DNA from: Roseomonas genomospecies 6
GTDB taxonomy: Bacteria; Pseudomonadota; Alphaproteobacteria; Azospirillales; Azospirillaceae
Reading direction: 5' to 3'
Assembly: GCF_008365375.1 (NCBI RefSeq)
Contig: NZ_QOKW01000011.1
Location: 62,001 to 126,000, forward strand
DNA length: 64,000 nt
Shown one piece after another: positions 58,444 through 64,000 of the stretch. A program made the translations under genes and the position numbers. The notes under the pieces are model-generated. The model had not been told where the DNA came from. It searched no databases and saw nothing but the letters and a program-made list of their open reading frames with translations. Position 1 is the first letter of the stretch, and every line of letters starts with the position of its first letter.

Positions 58444-58460
58444 CGCGGCCCGAAGAACAA

Positions 58461-58486
58461 CGAAAAGGGGCGGCCCTCCCTTTTCG
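58461..58486. terminator. Intergenic hairpin between convergent genes
   Basis: CGAAAAGGG (58461-58469) and CCCTTTTCG (58478-58486) pair perfectly around an 8-nt loop. Alternatively GGGGCGG pairs with CCGCCCC further downstream. It probably terminates both the DUF808 gene and dctM. Confidence 0.6.
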
Positions 58487-58522
58487 CTGGGTCCGGACCG
58501 CCCCTCGGCAAGCTCTCTTCCC

Positions 58523-59800
58523 TTACATCAGCATGTTCGGCAGGAACAGCACCAGCCCCGGCCACAGCGCCAGAAGAACGACCAGCGCGACCACGGTGCC
58601 GACGAAGGGCAGCGATTCGACGATGTACTCCTCTACCGGGCAATCCAGCAGGCTGCACACCGTGTACATGGCGACCCCCACCGGAGGCGTCATGGAGCCC
58701 AGCGTGACGATGGTCATCATCAGGATGCCGAAATGGACCGGATCGACGCCCAGCGGCGCTACGATGGGAAGGAAGATCGGCGTCAGCAGAAGCACCAGCA
58801 CCGTGCTTTCCACGAACAGCCCGGCGATGAACAGGAAGATCAGGATCAGCGCGACCACCAGCAGAGGGTTGGTGGTGATCTGGGTCATCGCCTCCGCGAT
58901 GGTCTGGGGCGCCTGCTCGAAGATGATGGCGTAGCCGACCATGCCCGAGAACAGGATGATCAGCATGATCAGGCCGGTGTCCACCACCGCTTCCTGAAGC
59001 GCTTCCGCCACGGCGGCCCAGGTCAGTTCCCGGTGCAGCAGGAAGCCGACCACCGCGGCGTAGATGACCGCGAAGGCGCCGACTTCCGACGGGGTGAACA
59101 GACCGCCGCGGATGGCGAACAGCAGGGCCACAGGAAACAGCAGCGCCCATTTCGCGTCGGCCATCGCCCGCCCCACGGCGCGCAGGGTCGGACGCTCCGC
59201 CATTTCCGGACGGTATCCGCGTCGCTTGGCGATCAGCCACACCGTCAGCATCAGCCCGGCCATCATCAGAAGGCCCGGAATGACACCGGCCAGGAACAGC
59301 CGCCCGATCGACACGTTGCCGACGAAGCCGTAGAGGATCAGCCCCAGGCTGGGCGGGATGGTCGCGGTGATGAGCGAGCCGACCGCGATGGTCGCCGAAG
59401 TGAAGCCCCTCGAATAGCCGCGCGCGATCAGGCTGGGGCCGAGGATGCGCGCCTCCATCGCCGCATCGGCCACCGCCGAGCCGGAGACGCCGCCCATCAG
59501 CGTGGACAGCACGATGCAGACCTGCGCCAGCCCGCCGGACATCCAGGACACCAGCACGTTGGAGCAGTTGATGAGCCGGCTGGTGATGCCGGTGCGGTTC
59601 ATCATGTGCCCGGCCAGCACGAAGAAGGGCACGGCCAGCAGCGGGAAGCTCTGCGAGGCGGAGGCGACCTGCTGCACCCCGATCGACATCGGGATGATCT
59701 CGTTGGTCGCGAAGAAGGAGAAGCCGGCGATGCCGATGGCGAAGGCGATGGGAAGCCCCAGGGCCATCAGCGCGAAGAAGGTGACGGCAAGCAGGGTCAT
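58523..59800 (-). CDS. dctM: TRAP transporter large permease subunit DctM
   Basis: A 425-residue large permease of a TRAP transporter with about 12 TM helices across the inner membrane. Hallmarks are SFPLLAVPFFVLAGHMMNRTG, the VSGSAVADAA loop, ATIPPSLGLILYG and GSMTPPVGVAMY. It couples Na+/H+ flow to solute import. The start at 59800 overlaps the dctQ stop (ATGA). It is last in the order dctP-dctQ-dctM. Confidence 0.95.
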   Translation of the reverse strand: MTLLAVTFFALMALGLPIAFAIGIAGFSFFATNEIIPMSIGVQQVASASQSFPLLAVPFFVLAGHMMNRTGITSRLINCSNVLVSWMSGGLAQVCIVLSTLMGGVSGSAVADAAMEARILGPSLIARGYSRGFTSATIAVGSLITATIPPSLGLILYGFVGNVSIGRLFLAGVIPGLLMMAGLMLTVWLIAKRRGYRPEMAERPTLRAVGRAMADAKWALLFPVALLFAIRGGLFTPSEVGAFAVIYAAVVGFLLHRELTWAAVAEALQEAVVDTGLIMLIILFSGMVGYAIIFEQAPQTIAEAMTQITTNPLLVVALILIFLFIAGLFVESTVLVLLLTPIFLPIVAPLGVDPVHFGILMMTIVTLGSMTPPVGVAMYTVCSLLDCPVEEYIVESLPFVGTVVALVVLLALWPGLVLFLPNMLM

Positions 59801-60315
59801 GGCACGACCTCCTCGATCTCGCCGGGTTTGGGGGCCGGTGCGAAGACCGGTTTCGGATGGCGGCGCAATTCGCGCAGCGTGTCCAGGATCTGCCCGGTCA
59901 GCGTGGCGGCCAGCAACAGGCAGCCCACCGGCACGGCCGACGTCACGAAGGCGTAGCTGATGCCGCTGTCGCCGAACTGGCGCTCCAGGTTCAGCATGGT
60001 CAGCCGGTATCCCATCACGACCATGGTCATGAGGAAGGCCACGACCAGCACGCCGAGCACGAGATCCAGCATGGCCCGGCTCTTCACCGGCAGGCGCTTG
60101 ACCAGATAGTCGATGCCGATGTGGGCGCGCTTGCGCAGCGCCATGTCGGCGCCGAGGAAGGCGACCCAGACGAACAGAAGCTGCGCCACGTCCACCGACC
60201 AGACCAGCGGGTGGCCGAACCAGCGCATGACGCCGGCGGCGAAGACGAGAAGCACGATGGCGGCGAGGAGAAGCATCGCCAGGAACGCTTCCCCCTTGTG
60301 GAACAAGGACGACAT
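59797..60315 (-). CDS. dctQ: TRAP transporter small permease subunit DctQ
   Basis: A 172-residue protein with four TM helices; VAQLLFVWVAFLGADMALRK and RAHIGIDYL are the DctQ signature. It bridges the binding protein and DctM. Between it and dctP lie 242 bp occupied by a palindromic repeat element, which may reduce read-through from dctP. Confidence 0.93.
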   Translation of the reverse strand: MSSLFHKGEAFLAMLLLAAIVLLVFAAGVMRWFGHPLVWSVDVAQLLFVWVAFLGADMALRKRAHIGIDYLVKRLPVKSRAMLDLVLGVLVVAFLMTMVVMGYRLTMLNLERQFGDSGISYAFVTSAVPVGCLLLAATLTGQILDTLRELRRHPKPVFAPAPKPGEIEEVVP

Positions 60316-60374
60316 GGTGGAAGTCCCTTGATAGCGGCCGAAAGTGGCGGCGGACGGGCGTTGGTTTGGTAAGT

Positions 60375-60542
60375 CTTGCCCCCACCCCGGCCCTCCCCCG
60401 CTCTCGCGGGAAAGGGTGCCTTTTGCAAAGCGGCGGCAGTCCCCTCCCCTGCGAAGCTCTCGCGCAAACCTTTGGTTTGCGCTGACGCGGCAGGCGGACC
60501 TTCGGTCCGCCGAGAGCGGGGGAGGGTTAGGGAGGGGGCAAG
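60375..60542. repeat. Composite palindromic element between dctP and dctQ
   Basis: A 168-bp element with matching ends CTTGCCCCC (60375-60383) and GGGGGCAAG (60534-60542); the inward sequences CCCTCCCCCGCTCTCG and CGAGAGCGGGGGAGGG also pair. Inside are the perfect hairpins GCGCAAACC-TTT-GGTTTGCGC (60462-60482) and GGCGGACC-TTC-GGTCCGCC (60493-60511). It looks like a small mobile (MITE/BIME-like) intergenic repeat. Its stem-loops may protect the dctP mRNA and limit dctQM expression. Confidence 0.8.
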
Positions 60543-60557
60543 GTCAAAACCCCGGCG

Positions 60558-61544
60558 TCAGTTCTGGAGCAGCTTCTCCACCTCCTTGTGGAGGTCGGCG
60601 TAGCCCAGCTTTTCGTAGACCGGGGCGGTCGCCTTGCGGAACGGGGTCACGTCGATCTCCTCGATCGTCATGCCCTTGTCCTTCATCTGCTTCTCGAACT
60701 CGGCGAGCGAGGCCTGGGTGGCGCGCGATGCGCTGTCGCCGGCCTTCAGCGCCTCTTCCTTCAGGATCGTCTGCTGGTCCGCCGGCAGCTTGTCGAACCA
60801 GGCGGCGCTGGTGACGATGCCGGTGATCAGGTTGATGTGGCCGGTCTTGGTGACGCGGTTGGTCACTTCATACAGGCGGGAACCGAAGCTGGCCGGGTGC
60901 TGGGCCTCCACGCCGTCGATCACCTTCTGCTGAAGGCCGGTGTAGACTTCCGACCAGCCCATCGGGGTCGGGGTGGCGCCCATGGCGCGGATCGTCTCCA
61001 TCCACACCGGCGCGCCCGGGGTGCGCATGCGGATGCCGGCGAGGTCTTCCGGTCCCTTCACCGGCTTGTTGGTCAGCAGGTGGCGTTCGCCCTGCCACCA
61101 GTTGAAGGACAGGACCTGATGGCCCGACGCCTTGCGCAGCTTGTCCGACCACTGGTCGAACATGGGGGAGGTGACGACCTTGCGGATGCCGTCGTAACCC
61201 TGCGCGAGGTAGGGGCCGCCCAGCACGCCGAATTCCTTCACGAAGACGGCCAGGCGCCCGCCGTCGACGACCACCGCGACGCCCGCTCCGGCGCGGGCCT
61301 GCTCCAGCACGTCCTCGTCCTTGCCGAGCTGCGAGCCGGGGAACAGGCGGACGGCCATTTTGCCGCCGGACCGCGCCTCGACGTTCTTCTTGAACTCCTC
61401 CAGTCCCTTGTAGAGCGGGTCCTGCTGGGCCAGCGCGGTGTTCACGCTGAGCGTGTAATCGGCGGCGAGCGCACCGCCGCCGGCGACAGTGGCCAGCGCA
61501 AGGCCCAGGGCGGCCACGCGCCATGTGCGGGTGATGATGCTCAT
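60558..61544 (-). CDS. dctP: TRAP transporter solute-binding protein DctP
   Basis: A 328-residue exported binding protein. Signal peptide ends GALAADYT (about residue 27). The mature protein has the DctP features VRLFPGSQLGKDEDVLEQAR, GPEDLAGIRMRTPGAPVWME (substrate carboxylate Arg) and PTPMGWSEVYTGLQQKVIDG. First gene of the TRAP operon; a divergent GntR regulator lies 186 bp away. The substrate is probably an organic or sugar acid, not identifiable here. Confidence 0.95.
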   Translation of the reverse strand: MSIITRTWRVAALGLALATVAGGGALAADYTLSVNTALAQQDPLYKGLEEFKKNVEARSGGKMAVRLFPGSQLGKDEDVLEQARAGAGVAVVVDGGRLAVFVKEFGVLGGPYLAQGYDGIRKVVTSPMFDQWSDKLRKASGHQVLSFNWWQGERHLLTNKPVKGPEDLAGIRMRTPGAPVWMETIRAMGATPTPMGWSEVYTGLQQKVIDGVEAQHPASFGSRLYEVTNRVTKTGHINLITGIVTSAAWFDKLPADQQTILKEEALKAGDSASRATQASLAEFEKQMKDKGMTIEEIDVTPFRKATAPVYEKLGYADLHKEVEKLLQN

Positions 61545-61602
61545 CGTTCCTCCCCTTCGCGGAAAATGCCTGCTTCACTCAGACGATTGTTCGATCCACA
61601 AC

Positions 61603-61620
61603 TGGTATGGTAGTATACAA
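61603..61620. promoter_or_regulatory. Probable GntR (FadR-type) operator
   Basis: TGGTAT-GGTAGT-ATACAA is an imperfect inverted repeat in the intergenic region between dctP and gntR. FCD-type GntR proteins bind sites of this shape, so the neighbouring regulator is the likely ligand. Confidence 0.6.
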
Positions 61621-61730
61621 GAATGGTGTTGTCCATGGGCTTGCGAACGGTGCAGGATGATTCCTCCGCACGGTGCGGTCCGGGCGGGGACCGGCGATAA
61701 GGCCGGCAAGAAAGAGGAATGGGGGAAGCC

Positions 61731-62450
61731 ATGTTGAGGAGGATCGAACCGGATCTGGCGGAGCCCGTGGCCCGCCGCGTCTTCCGGGAACTGCGCCACG
61801 CCATCGTGACCATGCAGTTCCGTCCCGGGCAGCCCTTGTCGGAGCAGGAGGTCGCGGGGCAGTTGGGTGTCAGCCGCCAGCCGGTGCGCGAAGCCTTCAT
61901 CAAGCTGAGCGAGTCCGGCTTGCTCATCATCCGCCCGCAGCGCGGAACCTTCGTCGTGAAGATTTCGGCCAAACAGGTGATGGACGCCCGCTTCGTCCGC
62001 GAGGCGGTGGAACTGGCCGTGGCCCGCAAGGCGGGAGAGGGGCTGCCCGCCCGCACCGTCCGTGAACTGGAAGCCAACCTGAGGGCCCAGCGCGATGCCG
62101 CCGGATGCACGAATCCGACGGCCTTCCTGGAACTGGACGAGGCCTTTCACCGGACCATAGCGCTCGGGGTGGACTGCGAATACGCCTGGAGGGTGGTGGA
62201 GGAAACCAAGGCCCAGATGGACCGCGTCCGCTACCTCAGCCTGCCGCAGGCGACCCCGCTGGACCGGCTGATCGCCCAGCACGAACAAATCCTGGAGGGC
62301 ATCCGGGTGCGCTGCCCCGATGCGGCGGAAGCCGCGATGCGCCTGCACCTGCGGGAGATCCTGACCTCGCTGCCCGAACTGGCCCGTCGCTTCCCCGACC
62401 TGTTCGACAGCGACTCCGCCCCCGCCGAACCGGTGGCGGAGTCCGCGTGA
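61731..62450 (+). CDS. GntR/FadR-family (FCD) transcription regulator
   Basis: A 239-residue regulator. N-terminal winged HTH (about 10-70; LSEQEVAGQLGVSRQPVREA and RPQRGTFV) and C-terminal all-helical FCD ligand domain (about 85-225) with metal-type His positions in LDEAFHRTIALG, AQHEQILEGI and MRLHLREI. ATG 61731 is chosen because GGGGGAAG lies 3-10 nt upstream; the ATG at 61719 would lie on top of its own RBS. It is divergent from dctPQM and most likely represses it until an organic acid ligand binds. Confidence 0.9.
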   Translation: MLRRIEPDLAEPVARRVFRELRHAIVTMQFRPGQPLSEQEVAGQLGVSRQPVREAFIKLSESGLLIIRPQRGTFVVKISAKQVMDARFVREAVELAVARKAGEGLPARTVRELEANLRAQRDAAGCTNPTAFLELDEAFHRTIALGVDCEYAWRVVEETKAQMDRVRYLSLPQATPLDRLIAQHEQILEGIRVRCPDAAEAAMRLHLREILTSLPELARRFPDLFDSDSAPAEPVAESA

Positions 62451-62490
62451 TCTCCCGCGCCCGCTTCCCCGCGGGCGGGGGAAACCTTGG

Positions 62491-63384
62491 TCAGAACTGG
62501 CTTTCGGCGACCTTCCTCACCAGGAAGTCGCGGAACACCGCGATGCGCTTAGAATGGCGCAGCTCCTCCGGATAGACGAAGAAGGCGTCCACCTTCGATC
62601 CGGACTGCTCGGGCAGCACCCGCACCACGTCGCCAAGCCCGGCGACCAGATAATCGGGCAGCGAGCCGATGCCCAGTCCACTCTCCACGGCGCGGAAGAT
62701 CGCGTAGAGGTTGTTGACCTGAAGAACCGTGCGGTTGCGGGCAACCGGTTCGGTGACCAGATCGCGCAGCCAGTGCGTGTTGGCGAAGGGCGGGCGCATT
62801 TCCTGCGGATAGGTCACCAGATCGTGCGACCCCAGATCGGCCACCGTCTGCGGCTCCCCCCGCCGGTCCAGATAGCGGCGGTGCGCGTAGAGGTGCGAGC
62901 GGAAGGTCATCAGATGCCGCTGGATCAGGTCCGGCTGGCGCGGCGGGCTCACACGGATCGCCACGTCGGCCTCGCGCATGCCCAAATCCAGCTCGGTGTC
63001 GGTGATCAGCAATGTGAGCTGGATGTCCGGGTAGAGCGCCAGGAACTCGCCGATGCGCGGGGTCAGCCATGTCGAGCCGAAGGCCGCCGTCGCGGTCACC
63101 TTCAGCGGGCCTTTGGCGGCGTCCTTGCTTTCGCTCAGCATCGCCTGGGTCATCGACAGCTTCGCGAAGATGTCGCGCGCCGCGTGGTTCAGCAATTCGC
63201 CCTGTTCGGTCAGGATCAGGCCGCGGGCGTGCCGGTGGAACAGCGGAACGCCGAGGCTGTCTTCCAGCGCGCTGATCTGGCGGCTGACCGCCGATTGGCT
63301 GAGGTTGAGGGCCTCGCCCGCGTGGGTGAAGCTGCCGGCCTCGGCCACAGCGTGGAACACCCGCAACTTGTCCCAGTCCATCAT
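62491..63384 (-). CDS. LysR-family transcription regulator
   Basis: A 297-residue LTTR. HTH at about 5-65 (LRVFHAVAEAGSFTHAGEAL, NLSQSAVSRQISALEDSLG) and a substrate-binding domain (about 90-295; VTATAAFGSTWLTPRIGEFL, YPDIQLTLLITDTELDLGMR). The DNA-binding helix and ligand domain resemble the GcvA/DsdC type. Convergent with gntR and divergent from the truncated transketolase-like gene, its possible target. Confidence 0.93.
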   Translation of the reverse strand: MMDWDKLRVFHAVAEAGSFTHAGEALNLSQSAVSRQISALEDSLGVPLFHRHARGLILTEQGELLNHAARDIFAKLSMTQAMLSESKDAAKGPLKVTATAAFGSTWLTPRIGEFLALYPDIQLTLLITDTELDLGMREADVAIRVSPPRQPDLIQRHLMTFRSHLYAHRRYLDRRGEPQTVADLGSHDLVTYPQEMRPPFANTHWLRDLVTEPVARNRTVLQVNNLYAIFRAVESGLGIGSLPDYLVAGLGDVVRVLPEQSGSKVDAFFVYPEELRHSKRIAVFRDFLVRKVAESQF

Positions 63385-63687
63385 CCCGTCCTGCTTCCCT
63401 GAGTCCTTGAGCCGTCCATGGGGATTCGCCCTGCGTCCCCCTTTTGCAATACTGTTTATGGCAAAACGCGCCCCAGGTCTTCCATTGCGAACGTCAGAGG
63501 CTGTGGCGGTCGCTATTAGACGTCTAATGCCCCGCCCCGCTCACCCCGCCGAAGGGCCGAGCGGCGGCAATCCGATGCTAATCCGGGTGCGTCCGGGGCG
63601 CCACCTTGCAAACCCCTGCCGTGCCACAAATGATAGGCTCTGCCCATCAACGACCGCCGTTCCGTTGACGATCGAAGGGGAACAGAC
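63385..63687. promoter_or_regulatory. Divergent regulatory region of lysR and the transketolase-like gene
   Basis: Two symmetric elements stand out: TTTTGC-N13-GCAAAA at 63442-63466, which contains the T-N11-A spacing of LysR boxes, 58 bp upstream of lysR; and the 14-bp palindrome ATTAGACGTCTAAT at 63515-63528. No gene is supportable in these 303 bases. Confidence 0.5.
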
Positions 63688-63826
63688 ATGGACGCGCCCG
63701 TTCCGAACCACGCCGACCTCGCCTGCCTGCGCGAGCTGGAGCGCAAGGTTCTCTGGCTCGCGTCCTGGACGGTCCACAACGCCAACCACGTCCGACCCAA
63801 CCAGGACGGTCTGAAGATCGGCGGTC
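63688..63826 (+). pseudogene. Transketolase/pyruvate-dehydrogenase-like gene, truncated after 46 codons
   Basis: AGGGGAA precedes an ATG giving MDAPVPNHADLACLREL, then ERKVLWLASWTVHNANHVRP and NQDGLKIGG. This is the N-terminus of TPP-dependent transketolase/pyruvate dehydrogenase E1-like proteins, in which the line would continue with a His-containing segment after KIGG. From about 63827 the sequence abruptly changes to a GC-rich palindromic region ending in an apparent recombinase start, and the frame continues only as RAPRGGVGAVGN to a stop at 63913-63915. The gene therefore appears interrupted by a mobile element. The remainder would lie beyond the window. Confidence 0.65.
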
Positions 63827-64000
63827 GTGCCCCACGGGGTGGTGTAGGAGCTGTGGGGAACCGGCCCGCCGCAGCGCCCTCATCTGGCTGGCGTAGGCGG
63901 GCCGGTTATCCATAGCGGGCGGTCATCGTGGTTCTTCGGTAGAGTCTGGTCACCACAACACAACCTCGACCGATGGTGACCACGATGACCGACGAGATGA
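63827..64000 (+). mobile_element. End of a probable IS91-type element (runs off the window)
   Basis: Immediately after the gene break come stacked palindromes: CCCCACGGGG at about 63830 and arms AACCGGCCCGCC (63859-63870) / GGCGGGCCGGTT (63896-63907) separated by 25 nt. A short leader follows, then an ORF starting MVTTMTDEM. This N-terminus is like that of the tyrosine recombinases that accompany IS91-family transposases in alphaproteobacteria. Structured subterminal hairpins without terminal inverted repeats are usual at ends of HUH elements. The identification rests on few bases and is tentative. Confidence 0.5.
63985..64000 (+). CDS. Start of a recombinase-like gene of the element (partial)
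   Basis: Only MTDEM is visible from ATG 63985 (or MVTTMTDEM from 63973). This agrees with IS91-associated integrase-like proteins, but too few residues remain to be sure. Confidence 0.3.

Overview
The window is about 64 kb of very GC-rich DNA. Gene content and style suggest an alphaproteobacterium of the Rhodospirillales, most probably Azospirillum or a close relative: tightly overlapping ATGA junctions, many sensor kinases, cyclases and TRAP transporters, an Ohr/OhrR pair, and a tRNA-Trp with encoded CCA. A replication initiator gene beside a field of about 17 iteron-like 17-bp repeats (33.1-33.7 kb) indicates a secondary replicon (large plasmid or chromid). The genus is inferred; the origin-like structure is read directly from the bases.

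Layout. 1-19.4 kb (minus strand): a two-partner secretion system, with a giant filamentous-haemagglutinin-like exoprotein (at least 5,901 codons, 3' end beyond the left edge) preceded by its TpsB outer-membrane transporter. 20.4 kb: a lone tRNA-Trp. 20.9-31.4 kb (plus strand): a sigma factor whose ribosome binding site lies inside a 12-bp hairpin, a patatin-like lipase, then a tightly coupled unit of an alanine-racemase-like protein, an ABC-type binding protein, a sensor/MFS fusion, a GNAT acetyltransferase, a dCache-HAMP adenylate cyclase and an orphan TRAP binding protein. I do not recognise this unit as a described system, and it is the best candidate here for something new. 31.4-35.0 kb: replication module (two replisome-organiser-like genes, iterons, initiator).

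35.0-44.5 kb: ohr/ohrR with palindromic operators, an LprI-like secreted protein, a REC-HD-GYP c-di-GMP phosphodiesterase, a hybrid histidine kinase, a membrane protein and a YceI protein. 43.9-46.4 kb: a Crp/Fnr regulator divergent from a membrane adenylate cyclase that carries a [2Fe-2S] ferredoxin domain, apparently a redox/cAMP module. 46.4-53.1 kb: a TerC-family protein, KdpDE without KdpFABC, a GFA-family protein and an ABC-2 exporter. 53.3-58.4 kb: an HD hydrolase, a TPR/GT41 SPINDLY-type glycosyltransferase, a 64-residue orphan protein, an HTH protein and a DUF808 membrane protein. 58.5-62.5 kb: a TRAP transporter (dctPQM) with a divergent GntR regulator. 62.5-64 kb: a LysR regulator and the first 46 codons of a transketolase/pyruvate-dehydrogenase-like gene, broken off by what looks like the end of an IS91-type element running out of the window.

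GC-rich palindromic repeats are scattered between genes (42.1, 46.4 and 60.4 kb). One supplies the last codons of the redox cyclase and one separates dctP from dctQM.
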